Positions 8,723 to 18,299 of a stretch of DNA of 64,000 bases are shown here, in pieces. The position numbers and the translations under genes are program-made. The notes beneath the pieces were generated by a model. It saw nothing but the letters and a program-made list of their open reading frames with translations. It was not told the DNA's origin and did not search any database. Origin of the DNA: Gammaproteobacteria bacterium (lineage in GTDB: Bacteria; Pseudomonadota; Gammaproteobacteria; Steroidobacterales; GCA-2729495); contig CP054183.1 in assembly GCA_015709695.1 (NCBI GenBank), forward strand, positions 744,001-808,000, given 5' to 3'. How positions within the stretch are numbered: position 1 is the first letter of the stretch; each line of letters opens with the position of its first letter.

Positions 8723-9306
8723 AGTTCCATGGCCTGCACCAGGCGGCGCAGTTCCACCACCAGTGACTTCTCGAACCACGGGTTCTGCGCCAGCCATGGC
8801 TGGTTGCGCGGGGACGGATGCGCCAGCGGCAGGTAACCCAGCGGCAGATATTCTTTCCAGGCCCGGACCGTCCTGCCCAGCGTGGCCTTGCGCCGTGGCC
8901 CGAGGTAATACGCCTGCGCGTACTGCCCGATCAGCAGGGTCAGGGCGATGTCGGGCAAGTGGGCATCCAGCCTGCCATGCCAGCGCGGGGCGCATTCCGG
9001 CCTCGGCGGACTGTCGCCGGATGCGGCCTTGCCCGGATAGCAGAAGCCCATCGGCACGATGGCGATCTTGCGCGGGTCGTAGAACTGCTCGCGTGTCAGC
9101 CCGAGCCAGTCGCGCAGCCGGTCACCGGAGGCGTCGTTCCACGGAATGCCGGTCTCGTGCACCTTGCGGCCGGGTGCCTGGCCGACAATGCGCAGGCGCG
9201 CATGGCGATGCGCCTGCAGCACGGGGCGCGGGCCGTGGGGCAGGGCTGACGCGCAATGCGTGCATCGGCGGATGCGGGCCAGCAGCTGTGGCAGCGTCTC
9301 CGGCAT
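8719..9306 (-). CDS. Uracil-DNA glycosylase family protein
   Basis: This 195-residue protein belongs to the UDG superfamily. Motif 1 is VGQAPGRKVHETGIPW, and motif 2 near the C-terminus is LAHPSPRN. An N-terminal CTHC pair plus two more cysteines (GFCYPGK, PECAP) recall the Fe-S ligands of family 4/5 UDGs, so an iron-sulfur cluster is possible. The predicted role is excision of uracil or another damaged base from DNA. It sits 6 bases after the DUF488 gene, probably in one transcript. The exact base specificity cannot be read from the sequence. Confidence 0.85.
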   Translation of the reverse strand: MPETLPQLLARIRRCTHCASALPHGPRPVLQAHRHARLRIVGQAPGRKVHETGIPWNDASGDRLRDWLGLTREQFYDPRKIAIVPMGFCYPGKAASGDSPPRPECAPRWHGRLDAHLPDIALTLLIGQYAQAYYLGPRRKATLGRTVRAWKEYLPLGYLPLAHPSPRNQPWLAQNPWFEKSLVVELRRLVQAMEL

Positions 9307-9312
9307 CGCCGC

Positions 9313-9885
9313 TTACAGCAGGCTGGCTTGCTGCGGCGGGTAGGAGATCGCCGTGCCGTCGACGCGTGCAAAAGGCGTCAGCCGGTGTTCACGGCAGCTG
9401 CCGGCCGGGAGTATCTCGATGACCGGGATGCCATGCACGCAGAGCGCATCGGCCACCAGCGAGCGATGGCAGCGCCAGGGAACGGCTTCCGCGCACATGA
9501 TCGCCACCCGGCGCTCGCGGCTTGCATCGATCAGCGAGCCCAGTGCCTGCTGGAACGATGCCGTCTGCATGTAGTCGGCGTAGCCACGGAAGCTCTTGTT
9601 CCGCCAGCCGGTATTGGCCGAGTCCCTGCGGGCGTGCCGGAGCCCGCCCAGGGCCGGCATCGGCAGGTAGTCGATGGCCTCCGCCCGCAGGCTCGCCGCA
9701 AGGGCATCGCTGTTGAACTGCGGGTTGTGCCGCGAGCGCGGCACCGTGCGGATATCGGCCAGGCATGCGATGCCATAGGACCGCAGCAGGTCGATGAACT
9801 GCCCGATCGGCAGCGTCGAGTGCCCGACCGTGAATATGGTGCCTGCGCGCCACGGCCCGTGCTGCGGTGCAGGCTGCCTGCTCAT
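9313..9885 (-). CDS. DUF488 domain protein
   Basis: This 190-residue protein shows the DUF488 signatures: TVGHSTLP near the start, LADIRTVPRSRHNPQF, Y-P-LGGLR, and MCAEAVPWRCHRSLVAD with its conserved Cys and His. The biochemical function of the family is not established. I chose ATG 9885 (MSRQPAPQHGP), as residues upstream in the longer frame lack similarity to the family. It shares a transcript with the UDG-like gene downstream, so a role in DNA repair or nucleic-acid metabolism is an inference from context. Confidence 0.82.
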   Translation of the reverse strand: MSRQPAPQHGPWRAGTIFTVGHSTLPIGQFIDLLRSYGIACLADIRTVPRSRHNPQFNSDALAASLRAEAIDYLPMPALGGLRHARRDSANTGWRNKSFRGYADYMQTASFQQALGSLIDASRERRVAIMCAEAVPWRCHRSLVADALCVHGIPVIEILPAGSCREHRLTPFARVDGTAISYPPQQASLL

Positions 9886-10032
9886 CGTCCTGGCCGCGGT
9901 GGATGATGGTTTCGCATCGATAGCATCATACCTGATCGGGGTGTGCCGGGCTCCGCAGGCCTGGTACTGCGCTGGTGGTCTGCAGCACGCTGCAGTTGCG
10001 TCGCCGCTGGACGTGGTGTGCTTCTCGACGCG

Positions 10033-10041
10033 TGGTATGTT
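10033..10041 (+). promoter_or_regulatory. Possible extended -10 promoter for the small ORF
   Basis: TGG followed by TATGTT forms an extended -10 element 34 bases before the ATG at 10075. No clear -35 is visible. It would give a short leader carrying the strong AGGGAGGA ribosome site. Confidence 0.3.
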
Positions 10042-10074
10042 GCCAGGGATACTGGCCACCAGGGAGGATGCGCC

Positions 10075-10287
10075 ATGAACAAGGGATCAGCGGCCGGACC
10101 TGGAGACAGGCTGCTGCCGGGTGCCTTGTCGCGATGGGAATGGGAGGGAGGCAGCCTGGCTCCGGAACCGGAGCGCTACACCCGGCCGACGTCCGCGGAT
10201 CTCGCCGGGGCCGGTGCCCGGCAGGACGGAGTTGAGAACGTCAGCAACCGCCCCGGCGCCGCCGGGCGCCGGGGCAGGACGGGTTGA
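10075..10287 (+). CDS. Small hypothetical protein with WEWEGG motif
   Basis: I do not recognise this 70-residue protein. The ATG at 10075 is preceded by an excellent Shine-Dalgarno (AGGGAGGA, 10060-10069 region), which argues that it is translated. The protein is polar and Gly/Arg-rich with LSRWEWEGGSLAPEPERY at about residues 18-35, and no membrane segment or signal peptide. The end of the frame overlaps an 11-bp perfect hairpin (10250-10275). It lies alone between a divergent DUF488 gene and a convergent SnoaL-like gene. Confidence 0.5.
   Translation: MNKGSAAGPGDRLLPGALSRWEWEGGSLAPEPERYTRPTSADLAGAGARQDGVENVSNRPGAAGRRGRTG
10250..10275 (+). repeat. 11-bp perfect inverted repeat, GC-rich hairpin
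   Basis: Left arm 10250-10260 and right arm 10265-10275 are exact reverse complements with a 4-base loop. It overlaps the last codons of the small ORF. No T-run follows on either strand, so it is not a standard intrinsic terminator, but it could block RNA decay or pause transcription between two convergent units. Confidence 0.5.
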
Positions 10288-10318
10288 GCGTGGGGCTGGG
10301 TATCAGCGCACCGGCAGG

Positions 10319-10843
10319 CTAGGGCTTGCCGATGCCGACGTCGTTGGGCCGGCGGTTATCGACGATGGCGCCGATCATCCAGCGATCATCCTTGCGCACC
10401 ATCAGGTACACCTCGACGAACGCATCGGTCTTCTTCTCTGCCTTGTCGGCCCGCTCGGTCACGGTGGTGACTTTCGTCCAGACGGTGGCGATGTCGCCTT
10501 CGGCCCGGGTATCGAGGATTTCGGCCTTCCGGCTGTAGACCTTGGTGGCGGAGATCAGCACCGAGCCGACCATCATCCAGTGGGTGCGAAGTTCGGTGGT
10601 CAGGCTCTCGGATTGCTCGCCGCCGGTTCCGGGATGGGCGGGCCGCAGGCTGAACTGAACACTGCCAGGGGCGAAATACGCTGTCGCCTTCTCGAGGTCG
10701 CGCCCGGTCACGGCGGCATTGAATGCGGTGACGACTGCGGCCGCATCCGCGGCATCCTTGCCGCCGGTGGCGGACCATGCGGCAGGCGAGAACAGTACGG
10801 TGGCGAGGGCGGCCGTGGTGGCCAGACGGATCCATGGGAACAT
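10319..10843 (-). CDS. Exported SnoaL-like (NTF2-fold) protein
   Basis: This 174-residue protein starts with a signal peptide (FPWIRLATTAALATVLFSPAAWSA) and continues with an NTF2/SnoaL-like domain: DAAAVVTAFNAAVTGRD at the start, YFAPGSVQFSL in the first strand, and a C-terminal LMVRKDDRWMIGAIVDN strand that is typical of nuclear-transport-factor-2-fold proteins. The start at 10843 has GGAGAG upstream and removes a poorly conserved extension. It follows the flavin-reductase-like gene by 28 bases on the same strand. No catalytic assignment is possible. Confidence 0.72.
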   Translation of the reverse strand: MFPWIRLATTAALATVLFSPAAWSATGGKDAADAAAVVTAFNAAVTGRDLEKATAYFAPGSVQFSLRPAHPGTGGEQSESLTTELRTHWMMVGSVLISATKVYSRKAEILDTRAEGDIATVWTKVTTVTERADKAEKKTDAFVEVYLMVRKDDRWMIGAIVDNRRPNDVGIGKP

Positions 10844-10871
10844 CAGGTCTCTCCGTTGTGGGTTGTGCGCT

Positions 10872-11756
10872 TCAGGTCCCGGCTCTTTGCCGGCGGACGG
10901 TATCGATGAATGCCTCATCCACGAGGACTACCCCGTGCTGGTGAGCTGCGGCGATGATCCGCTCCAGCACTGTCTGCAGGAAAGGGCGGGGGACATCGGT
11001 GAGACGGCGGCACGCGGCATCGCTGAATCGTACCGTCTCGTCGAGCCGGTTGGCGAGGTAAATTACCGCCCGCAGTTCGTTGCCCGGCACCGCGGGGGCG
11101 GCGATGCGAAACGGCTTGCCGTGCTCGGCAAACCAGAATTCCCCTCGCGCACGAAAGCCGTAGAAGATCGGCAGGTTGGGGAAATTCCGGCCCTCTTCGA
11201 CGCCGGCGCGGAATTCCGGCTTGAGCAGTATGTTGTCGATCCGCAGCACGAACTTGCCCGTTCCGGGATCGCCAGGCGCCGGCGGCCCCATCTCGACCTG
11301 CATCGTGTCGTCCCAGGTGCACTCGAACACCTGCACGGCCTCGGCAATGATCTGCGGGAACTCCCGATCGTCCTGGCCCGCGGCCTGCGGCGACGGTCTC
11401 AGCCTGAACGGGTTGGCCTTGCGCTTCGCCTCGGGCGACTGGCCTGGGTAGCCGAGCTGCGTGACACTGCGCAACAGGCCTGCGTCGAACTCGATGTAGT
11501 TCAATGCACAGCGCCTGCTGCGACGGATGTTGGCGGCGGTGGCACTGCCCGGGCGGCTGATCAGCAGCATGGCGTAGGGTTCGGTGACGTTGAACGGGAA
11601 GCAGAGGGCGTGGGGGCCTATGCCGGTCTCACCGCCTTCATCCACGGATGTGACCAGCGCAAAGGACATCGGCAGGAAGGCGCAGCTCTGGTAGAAATTG
11701 TCGCGGGCTCCGAGGCGCACGAAGTCCGCGGGCTGCTCGTTGTCGTCGCTGTTCAT
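10872..11756 (-). CDS. Flavin-reductase-like FMN-binding split-barrel protein
   Basis: This 294-residue protein has the flavin reductase / DIM6-NTAB pattern: SFALVTSVDEGGETGIGPHALCFPFNVTEPYAMLLISRPGS, followed by an SATAANIRRSRRCALNYI segment, as in proteins that bind FMN in a six-stranded split barrel. The C-terminal third (from about residue 200) is less typical. The ATG at 11756 has an AGGAGG Shine-Dalgarno. It is cotranscribed with the SnoaL-like gene. It could reduce flavin for a partner oxygenase or bind FMN itself, but no partner is nearby. Confidence 0.68.
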   Translation of the reverse strand: MNSDDNEQPADFVRLGARDNFYQSCAFLPMSFALVTSVDEGGETGIGPHALCFPFNVTEPYAMLLISRPGSATAANIRRSRRCALNYIEFDAGLLRSVTQLGYPGQSPEAKRKANPFRLRPSPQAAGQDDREFPQIIAEAVQVFECTWDDTMQVEMGPPAPGDPGTGKFVLRIDNILLKPEFRAGVEEGRNFPNLPIFYGFRARGEFWFAEHGKPFRIAAPAVPGNELRAVIYLANRLDETVRFSDAACRRLTDVPRPFLQTVLERIIAAAHQHGVVLVDEAFIDTVRRQRAGT

Positions 11757-11788
11757 GCGGCCTCCTGCTGCAGAGCGCGTTCAATAGC

Positions 11789-11802
11789 ACACCGGCCGGT
11801 GT
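11789..11802. promoter_or_regulatory. 14-bp perfect palindrome upstream of the flavin-reductase-like gene
   Basis: ACACCGGCCGGTGT reads the same on both strands and lies 33 bases before the ATG at 11756, next to a possible minus-strand -10 (TATTGA, 11781-11786). The position suits an operator for a dimeric repressor. No regulator gene is adjacent. Confidence 0.35.
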
Positions 11803-12029
11803 CGGCGACTGATCTGGGTCAGGCGGACAGGAAGGGCGCAACGCACTGGCAGGTCACATCTAGAAAAGCATCTTAAGTGATTGTCAGGTAATGAGTTAAT
11901 ATCTGCCGTATCGAGGACATGGGCGATCAGCGCCCGGCCGGGTCAGCCGCGGAGCGGGCGAGTCCCTGTGCGGCATCCGAAGTGGGCGCGGGAACTGCAC
12001 CGCATCCCGGAGGCGCCAGGGCTCTTCGC

Positions 12030-12035
12030 TATAAT
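12030..12035 (+). promoter_or_regulatory. -10 element for tRNA-Leu
   Basis: A perfect TATAAT lies 31 bases before tRNA-Leu. The -35 region at the usual spacing is poor. The element likely drives tRNA-Leu and perhaps tig. Confidence 0.45.
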
Positions 12036-12066
12036 GGCAGCTGCCGCCGGATGGCGCGGCCGACGC

Positions 12067-12151
12067 GCGAAAGTGGCGGAACTGGTAGACGCGCAGGATT
12101 TAGGTTCCTGTGGGGCAACCCGTGAGAGTTCGAGTCTCTCCTTTCGCACCA
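12067..12151 (+). tRNA. tRNA-Leu (anticodon TAG)
   Basis: GCGAAAG pairs with CTTTCGC, then A73 and encoded CCA. The 85-base length and long variable arm (TGTGGGGCAACCCGTG) mark a class II tRNA, and the anticodon loop TTTAGGT contains TAG. It lies 57 bases before tig, a common gammaproteobacterial arrangement. Confidence 0.95.
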
Positions 12152-12208
12152 CGCGAGCAGTCGGCCCCGTTTCCCGCGTGACGCAAACTAGCTGAAGAGG
12201 AACGAACT

Positions 12209-13498
12209 TTGACGGACGTGCAGGTTTCATTGGAGACGGGAGCGGGACTGGAACGGCGACTGCGGATCCGGGTGCCGGCATCCCGCGTGGAGCAGGAACT
12301 GGACGCGCGGTTCAGGTCAGCCGCCCGGACCGTGCGGCTCAAGGGCTTCCGCCCCGGCAAGGTTCCGGACGGCGTGGTGCGGCAGCGCTTCGGGCCGCAG
12401 ATCCGCCAGGAAGTCATCCAGGACATGGTCCAGTCCAGCTATTCCGAGGCCATCGCCCGCGAGAAGCTGCGGCCAGCGGGCAGCCCGCGCATCGAGAGCG
12501 AGCCCGAGGTACCCGGTGAGGGCATCGCCTACACCGCCATCTTCGAGGTCTACCCGGAGTTCAGCGTCGCCGGAGTCGACAGCATGGTTGTCGAGAGGGC
12601 CGAGGTCACCGTCACCGAGGCCGACATCGATCAGACCATCGAGCGGCTGCGGCGGCAGCGGGGCCAGTGGCAGCCGGCAGGCCGGGCAGCCGCAGCCGGG
12701 GATCGCGTAGTCGTGGATTTCTCCGGCACGCTCAGGGGTGAACCGGTGGAGGGTGGCAAGGCCGAACGCTTCGCCGTCGTGATCGGTGAAGGCCGCATGC
12801 TGGCCGGGTTCGAATCCGGTCTCATCGGCACCACCGAGGGGACCGACAAGACCTTCGACGTGGCATTCCCCGACGACTACTACGAGGAAAAGCTGCGGGG
12901 CCAGACGGTGACCTTCCAGGTGCACGTCCACGAGGTGACGGCGCTGGAGTTGCCGGCGGTGGATGCGGATTTCTTCCGCCAGTTCGATGTTGCCAGCGGC
13001 GACCTGGCCGAATTCCGCAGGCTGGTTCGCGAGAACCTGGAGCGGGAAGCGCTGGCCAAGGTACAGGCGGAGATGCGCCGCCAGCTCATCGAGCAGCTGT
13101 TGGCGGCCAATCCGGTGGATGTGCCTGCGGTCATGGTGTCCCGCGAAGCGGCCAGCCTGCAGTCCGAGGCTGCGCGCAGCGTTGGCGCGGCTCAGGGCCA
13201 GGCGGGCGGTGCCTACGACGAGGTGGCACGACGGCGGGTTCGCGTCGGCCTGATCCTCAGTGAGCTGGTCAGGGAGCAGTCCATCGTCGCCGACCCGGTG
13301 CGGATCGAGCAGAAACTGGACGATCTATGCCGCAGCTACGACCAGCCCGCCGAGGTGCGCAGGCTCTACCAGCAGAATCCCGACCTGATGGCCCAGGTCG
13401 AGAATTCGGTGATCGAGGAGCAGGTCATGGCCTGGCTCATGGACAAGGCCAGGATCACCACCCGGAGCGTCGCTTTCGGGCAGCTGATGGGCGTATAG
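12209..13498 (+). CDS. tig: Trigger factor
   Basis: This 429-residue ribosome-associated chaperone binds nascent chains and has prolyl isomerase activity. The ribosome-docking loop GFRPGKVP is near residue 50. The FKBP-type PPIase domain ([12 protein letters not shown] to [13 protein letters not shown]) spans about residues 165-250, and an alpha-helical C-terminal chaperone domain follows. The start is TTG at 12209 with AGAGG 8 bases upstream. No ATG or GTG gives a complete N-terminus. It heads the tig-clpP-clpX-lon set. Confidence 0.95.
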   Translation: MTDVQVSLETGAGLERRLRIRVPASRVEQELDARFRSAARTVRLKGFRPGKVPDGVVRQRFGPQIRQEVIQDMVQSSYSEAIAREKLRPAGSPRIESEPEVPGEGIAYTAIFEVYPEFSVAGVDSMVVERAEVTVTEADIDQTIERLRRQRGQWQPAGRAAAAGDRVVVDFSGTLRGEPVEGGKAERFAVVIGEGRMLAGFESGLIGTTEGTDKTFDVAFPDDYYEEKLRGQTVTFQVHVHEVTALELPAVDADFFRQFDVASGDLAEFRRLVRENLEREALAKVQAEMRRQLIEQLLAANPVDVPAVMVSREAASLQSEAARSVGAAQGQAGGAYDEVARRRVRVGLILSELVREQSIVADPVRIEQKLDDLCRSYDQPAEVRRLYQQNPDLMAQVENSVIEEQVMAWLMDKARITTRSVAFGQLMGV

Positions 13499-13508
13499 AA
13501 AGGAACAC

Positions 13509-14147
13509 ATGAACCGCATGGATACCCAGGCACTCAACCTCGTACCGATCGTGGTCGAACAGACCGCGCGCGGCGAGCGCTCCTACGACATCTACTCCCG
13601 CCTCCTGAAGGAGCGCGTGGTGTTCATGGTCGGGCCGGTGGAGGACTACACCGCCAACGTGGTGGTTGCGCAGCTGCTGTACCTCGAGTCCGAGAATCCC
13701 GACAAGGACATCCACCTCTACATCAATTCGCCGGGCGGCTCGGTGAGCGCCGGCCTTTCCATCTATGACACCATGCAGTTCATCAAGCCCGACGTCGGCA
13801 CCATCTGCGTGGGCCAGGCCGCCAGCATGGGGGCTGTGCTGCTGGCCGGCGGTGCCAAGGGCAAGCGTCACTGCCTGCCGCACTCGCGGGTGATGATCCA
13901 CCAGCCCCTCGGCGGCTTCCAGGGCCAGGCGGAGGACTTCGACCGCTATGCCAAGGAGATCCTGCAGACCCGCTCGCGCCTCAACGACATCCTGGCTTCG
14001 CATACCGGGCAGCCGCTGGAACGCATCGAGAAGGATACCGACAGGGACTACTTCATGAGCGGCGAGGAAGCCGCGGCGTACGGCATCATCGACACGGTGC
14101 TGGCGCGGCGTGCCACGGTCGACGTGCCAGGCAGCGGCCCGGCCTGA
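13509..14147 (+). CDS. clpP: ATP-dependent Clp protease proteolytic subunit
   Basis: This 212-residue serine protease forms a tetradecameric chamber and degrades proteins unfolded by ClpX or ClpA. The catalytic triad is visible: Ser106 in GQAASMGA, His131 in SRVMIHQP, and an Asp near residue 180 (DTDRDYFMS). The first 20 residues probably form a propeptide that is cleaved. It starts 10 bases after tig and precedes clpX as usual. Confidence 0.97.
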   Translation: MNRMDTQALNLVPIVVEQTARGERSYDIYSRLLKERVVFMVGPVEDYTANVVVAQLLYLESENPDKDIHLYINSPGGSVSAGLSIYDTMQFIKPDVGTICVGQAASMGAVLLAGGAKGKRHCLPHSRVMIHQPLGGFQGQAEDFDRYAKEILQTRSRLNDILASHTGQPLERIEKDTDRDYFMSGEEAAAYGIIDTVLARRATVDVPGSGPA

Positions 14148-14178
14148 GGCCATTATCCGGAAACGCGACTTGCGTGCT

Positions 14179-14208
14179 TTGCGCCGGTTGCTCGGTGCGT
14201 GATATATA
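14179..14208 (+). promoter_or_regulatory. Possible promoter for clpX
   Basis: TTGCGC (14179-14184) and TATATA (14203-14208) are 18 bases apart in the clpP-clpX gap, an AT-rich stretch in a GC-rich context. clpX having its own promoter in addition to read-through is plausible. Confidence 0.35.
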
Positions 14209-14231
14209 CCGGCAGGAAGCCGGGACGTTGG

Positions 14232-14255
14232 CGCCGGCCAGCTGATTGGCCGGCG
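14232..14255 (+). repeat. 9-bp inverted repeat in the clpX leader
   Basis: Arms 14232-14240 and 14247-14255 are perfect complements with a 6-base loop, ending 20 bases before the clpX ATG. There is no following T-run. It could act as an RNA stem between clpP and clpX that stabilises or separates the messages. Confidence 0.5.
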
Positions 14256-14275
14256 ACACTGGAACCGAGGGTGAT

Positions 14276-15598
14276 ATGTCGAACGAGACGCGCGGACGAA
14301 ACGACGACGGCAAGCTGCTCTATTGCTCGTTCTGCGGCAAGAGCCAGCACGAGGTCCGCAAGCTCATTGCGGGCCCGTCGGTGTTCATCTGCGACGAATG
14401 CGTGGAGCTCTGCAACGACATCATCCGCGAGGAGCTCGAGGACCGCACGGAGCAGCGAGGCACGAAGCTGCCGAAGCCGCACGAGATCAAGGGTGTTCTT
14501 GATGAGTACGTCATCGGCCAGGAACGCGCCAAGAAGGTGCTCTCGGTCGCCGTCTACAACCACTACAAGCGCCTGGAGAGCCGCTCGGGCGAGGGTGGCA
14601 AGAAGGACGTCGAGATATCCAAGAGCAACATCCTGCTGATCGGTCCGACCGGTTGCGGCAAGACGCTGCTGGCGGAAACGCTGGCGCGGCTGTTGAACGT
14701 GCCGTTCACCATCGCCGATGCGACCACGCTCACCGAGGCAGGCTATGTCGGCGAGGATGTCGAGAACATCATCCAGAAGCTGCTGCAGAAGTGCGACTAC
14801 GATGTCGAGAAGGCCCAGACGGGCATCGTCTATATCGACGAGATCGACAAGATCTCGCGCAAGTCGGACAACCCGTCGATCACCCGGGACGTTTCCGGCG
14901 AAGGTGTGCAGCAGGCACTGCTCAAGCTGATCGAGGGAACCGTTGCCTCCGTGCCGCCGCAGGGCGGCCGCAAGCACCCGCAGCAGGAGTTCCTGCAGGT
15001 CGACACCACCAACATTCTCTTCATCGTCGGTGGCGCGTTTGCCGGCCTGGAGAAGATCATCCGCAAGCGGTCCCAGACTGGCGGCATCGGTTTCGTGGCG
15101 GAGATCAGGAGCAGCGCCGATGAACCCAGCATCGGCCAGCTGCTGACTGATGTCGAGCCTGAGGACCTGATCAAATACGGGCTCATCCCGGAGTTCGTGG
15201 GCCGGCTGCCCGTGGTCGCGACCCTGGACGAACTGGACGAGAAGGCGCTGGTCAGCATCCTCGTGGATCCACGCAATGCGCTGACCAAGCAGTACCACAA
15301 GCTCTTCGAGATGGAGGGCTGCGAGCTGGAATTCCGTGATGACGCGCTGCGCGCCGTGGCGCAGAAGGCCATGCAGCGCAAGACCGGTGCCCGCGGCCTG
15401 CGCACCATCCTCGAAAGCGTGCTGCTCGATACCATGTACGAGCTGCCATCCATGACCAGCGCGCGCAAGGTGGTGGTCGACGAGGCGGTCATCCTCGGCG
15501 AGACCCGGCCCTACGTGATCCACGAGTCCGACGAGACCGCCGCGCCCAGGCAGGCCGTCGAGGACGAGCGCCTGCGCGCCGGCTCCGGCCGGTCCTGA
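14276..15598 (+). CDS. clpX: ATP-dependent Clp protease ATP-binding subunit
   Basis: This 440-residue AAA+ unfoldase feeds substrates to ClpP. An N-terminal zinc-binding domain has Cys17, Cys20, Cys39 and Cys42. The Walker A motif is GPTGCGKT, Walker B is VYIDEIDKI, and the [15 protein letters not shown] and ClpP-docking region are typical. I used ATG 14276 ([10 protein letters not shown]), which gives the family-standard start with a GAGG upstream, rather than the in-frame ATG 30 bases earlier that lies in the leader hairpin. Confidence 0.97.
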   Translation: MSNETRGRNDDGKLLYCSFCGKSQHEVRKLIAGPSVFICDECVELCNDIIREELEDRTEQRGTKLPKPHEIKGVLDEYVIGQERAKKVLSVAVYNHYKRLESRSGEGGKKDVEISKSNILLIGPTGCGKTLLAETLARLLNVPFTIADATTLTEAGYVGEDVENIIQKLLQKCDYDVEKAQTGIVYIDEIDKISRKSDNPSITRDVSGEGVQQALLKLIEGTVASVPPQGGRKHPQQEFLQVDTTNILFIVGGAFAGLEKIIRKRSQTGGIGFVAEIRSSADEPSIGQLLTDVEPEDLIKYGLIPEFVGRLPVVATLDELDEKALVSILVDPRNALTKQYHKLFEMEGCELEFRDDALRAVAQKAMQRKTGARGLRTILESVLLDTMYELPSMTSARKVVVDEAVILGETRPYVIHESDETAAPRQAVEDERLRAGSGRS

Positions 15599-15610
15599 TC
15601 TACCGGGCAG

Positions 15611-15631
15611 GCTCCGCCACGATGGCGGGGC
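15611..15631 (+). repeat. Hairpin between clpX and lon
   Basis: Nine-base arms (15611-15619 and 15623-15631, with one G-T pair) surround a 3-base loop. No T-run follows, so it is not a strong terminator. It may attenuate or process the clpX-lon message. Confidence 0.4.
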
Positions 15632-15662
15632 AGCATTGATTCCAGGGATGATGGAGAGGCAG

Positions 15663-18074
15663 ATGTCCGAAGACCAGCCGCAGTTCCGCAAGAGCGTGCC
15701 GATCCTCCCGCTGCGCGACGTCGTGGTCTATCCCCACATGGTGATCCCGCTGTTCGTGGGCCGCCAGAAGTCGATCGTCGCGCTGGACATCGCCATGAAT
15801 GCCGGCAAGCAGATCCTGCTGGTGGCGCAGAAGCAGGCAGATGTCGATGACCCTGGCCTGGGCGATATCTACGCGGTTGGCACCCTGGCGACAATCCTGC
15901 AGCTGCTGAAGCTGCCCGATGGCACCGTCAAGGTGCTGGTGGAGGGCGGCTCGCGGGCACGGCTACTGGAGTGCTACGCCGGCGAGCACTTCGCCGCCGA
16001 CATCGAACTGGTCGCCGATGACGGCAGCGTCGAGGCCCGGGAACTCGACGTGCTCCGGCGCTCGATCGTCTCCCAGTTCGAGAACTACGTGAAGCTGAAC
16101 AAGAAGGTGCCGCCGGAGATCCTGACGTCACTCGCCGGTATCGACCAGCCGGGCCGCCTCGCCGACACCGTGGTGGCCCATATGTCGCTGAAGCTCGAGG
16201 CCAAGCAGAAGGTGCTGGAGATCAACGGTGTGCGCGAGCGGCTCGAGCACGTGCTCGGCCTCGTGGACACCGAGATCGACATGCTGCAGATCGAGAAGCG
16301 CATCCGCGGCCGTGTCAAGCAGCAGATGGAGAAGAGCCAGCGGGAGTATTACCTCAACGAGCAGATGAAGGCGATCCAGAAGGAACTCGGCGACATGGAA
16401 GATGCGCCGAACGAGATCGCGGAGCTGGAACAGAAGATCGCCAGGGCCGGCATGTCGCAGGAGGCGCGCGACAAGGCCACCTCGGAGCTCAACAAGCTGA
16501 AGATGATGTCGCCCATGTCGGCCGAAGCCACCGTGGTGCGCAATTACATCGACTGGCTGGTCAAGTCGCCCTGGCGCAGCCGGACGAAGATCAACCGCGA
16601 CCTGCGCCATGCGGAAGCCGTGCTGGAAACCGATCACTACGGCCTGGAGAAGGTGAAGGAACGCATCCTCGAGTACCTTGCCGTCCAGCAGCGCGTGCGC
16701 AAGACCAAGGGGCCAATCCTCTGCCTGGTGGGCCCGCCGGGTGTCGGCAAGACCTCGCTCGGCCAGAGCATTGCCCGCGCAACGAACCGCAAGTTCATCC
16801 GCATGTCGCTGGGCGGCGTGCGCGACGAGGCGGAGATCCGCGGGCACCGCCGCACCTATATCGGCTCGATGCCTGGCAAGATCATCCAGAACCTGGCGAA
16901 GACCGGGGTACGCAACCCGCTTTTCCTGCTGGACGAGGTCGACAAGATGTCGACGGATTTCCGCGGCGATCCGTCCTCCGCCCTGCTGGAGGTCCTCGAT
17001 CCGGAGCAGAACGCCACCTTCAACGATCATTACCTCGAGGTTGACTTCGATCTCTCCGACGTGATGTTCGTGTGCACCGCCAATACGCTCAATATCCCGG
17101 CGCCATTGCTCGACCGCATGGAAGTCATCCGTATCCCCGGATACACGGAGGACGAGAAGCTCAACATTGCGCGCAACTACCTGATACCCAAGCAGATGAA
17201 GGCCAACGGGCTGAAGGAGCGCGAACTGGTCATCGGTGACGCTGCCATCCGCGATGTGATCCGCTACTACACCCGCGAATCCGGCGTCCGCAACCTCGAG
17301 AGGGAGGTTGCCAAGATCTGCCGCAAGGTCGTCAAGAGCCTGTTGCTCAAGCCCCGTGAAGGCCAGATCCAGATCGGCCCGCGTGGCCTGGACAAGCACC
17401 TTGGCGTGCGCCGATTCCGCTATGGTCGTGCCGAGGAAACCAGCCAGGTCGGTCAGGTGACCGGCCTTGCCTGGACTGAGGTTGGTGGTGAGTTGCTGAC
17501 CATCGAGGCCGCGGTGGTGCCCGGCAAGGGCAAGCTCATCCATACCGGTCAGCTTGGCGACGTCATGCAGGAATCCATCCAGGCGGCCACCACCGTGGTG
17601 CGCAGCCGCGCCAGGGTTCTCGGCATCGATGAGGATTTCCACCAGCGTTTCGATCTTCACGTGCACGTGCCGGAAGGAGCGACCCCGAAGGATGGGCCCA
17701 GCGCAGGCGTCGGCATGTGCACGGCGCTGGTCTCGGCGCTGACGGGCATCCCGGTGCGCGCGGATGTTGCCATGACTGGCGAAATCACGCTGCGCGGTGA
17801 AGTGCTGCCGATCGGTGGCCTCAAGGAGAAGTTGCTGGCTGCACACCGTGGCGGCATCACCACCGCGCTCATCCCCAAGGACAACGAGAAGGACCTCGCT
17901 GAAATCCCGAAAAACATCAAGGACAAGCTGCGGATAATTCCGGTGCGATGGATGGACGAGGTGCTGCAGTTGTCACTGCAGCGGCTGCCGATGCCAAAGT
18001 CGGCGGATCCCGCGCCTTCCGGGGAAGCACCGGCGAAGAGCGAGGCCGGCTCCGGCGAGGTGCGCGCGCATTAG
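15663..18074 (+). CDS. lon: ATP-dependent Lon protease
   Basis: This 803-residue protein contains the N-terminal substrate-binding LON domain ([24 protein letters not shown]), an AAA+ module with Walker [10 protein letters not shown] at about 357-365, and a C-terminal serine protease domain with the Ser680-Lys723 dyad ([11 protein letters not shown] and GGLKEK). It degrades misfolded and regulatory proteins in the cytoplasm. I chose ATG 15663 because it has GGAGAGG upstream and gives the normal N-terminus. It follows clpX by 64 bases. Confidence 0.97.
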   Translation: MSEDQPQFRKSVPILPLRDVVVYPHMVIPLFVGRQKSIVALDIAMNAGKQILLVAQKQADVDDPGLGDIYAVGTLATILQLLKLPDGTVKVLVEGGSRARLLECYAGEHFAADIELVADDGSVEARELDVLRRSIVSQFENYVKLNKKVPPEILTSLAGIDQPGRLADTVVAHMSLKLEAKQKVLEINGVRERLEHVLGLVDTEIDMLQIEKRIRGRVKQQMEKSQREYYLNEQMKAIQKELGDMEDAPNEIAELEQKIARAGMSQEARDKATSELNKLKMMSPMSAEATVVRNYIDWLVKSPWRSRTKINRDLRHAEAVLETDHYGLEKVKERILEYLAVQQRVRKTKGPILCLVGPPGVGKTSLGQSIARATNRKFIRMSLGGVRDEAEIRGHRRTYIGSMPGKIIQNLAKTGVRNPLFLLDEVDKMSTDFRGDPSSALLEVLDPEQNATFNDHYLEVDFDLSDVMFVCTANTLNIPAPLLDRMEVIRIPGYTEDEKLNIARNYLIPKQMKANGLKERELVIGDAAIRDVIRYYTRESGVRNLEREVAKICRKVVKSLLLKPREGQIQIGPRGLDKHLGVRRFRYGRAEETSQVGQVTGLAWTEVGGELLTIEAAVVPGKGKLIHTGQLGDVMQESIQAATTVVRSRARVLGIDEDFHQRFDLHVHVPEGATPKDGPSAGVGMCTALVSALTGIPVRADVAMTGEITLRGEVLPIGGLKEKLLAAHRGGITTALIPKDNEKDLAEIPKNIKDKLRIIPVRWMDEVLQLSLQRLPMPKSADPAPSGEAPAKSEAGSGEVRAH

Positions 18075-18094
18075 CGGCGGGCCGGTCGCTTTGG

Positions 18095-18124
18095 TTGACA
18101 GCGGTTTTTCGGCCTTGGTATAAG
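18095..18124 (+). promoter_or_regulatory. Sigma70 promoter for hupB
   Basis: Consensus TTGACA (18095-18100) and TATAAG (18119-18124) are 18 bases apart. The transcript would start near 18131 and carry a leader of about 170 bases before the HU start codon. Confidence 0.75.
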
Positions 18125-18299
18125 ATTGCGGACCTCACCGGTCGCGGCGCTGCCTGTCTGCAGCGTGTTTCCTGCCAAGAACCCGCGTTGCCTGGACATG
18201 CGCGAAGGAATCGGCATCGGCCGGTGGGTGTGTTCGGGGGACGTCGCCGTGATCGGTGGCGTGCGGTTCCAGGGCAATCGTCGCGTTAAGGAATTTTCC

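Larger units (their letters stand above)
11757..12066. other. 310-base intergenic region
   Basis: This gap separates the minus-strand flavin-reductase-like gene from tRNA-Leu. It holds the palindrome at 11789-11802, an AT-rich patch at about 11858-11906 that stands out from the GC-rich surroundings, and a TATAAT at 12030-12035 for the tRNA. I see no convincing protein-coding frame in it; the open frame at 11881-12195 runs through the tRNA. Confidence 0.6.

Noticed and set aside
11881-12195. 104-codon frame through tRNA-Leu
   Set aside because: It reads through the tRNA and has no ribosome site or protein-like character.
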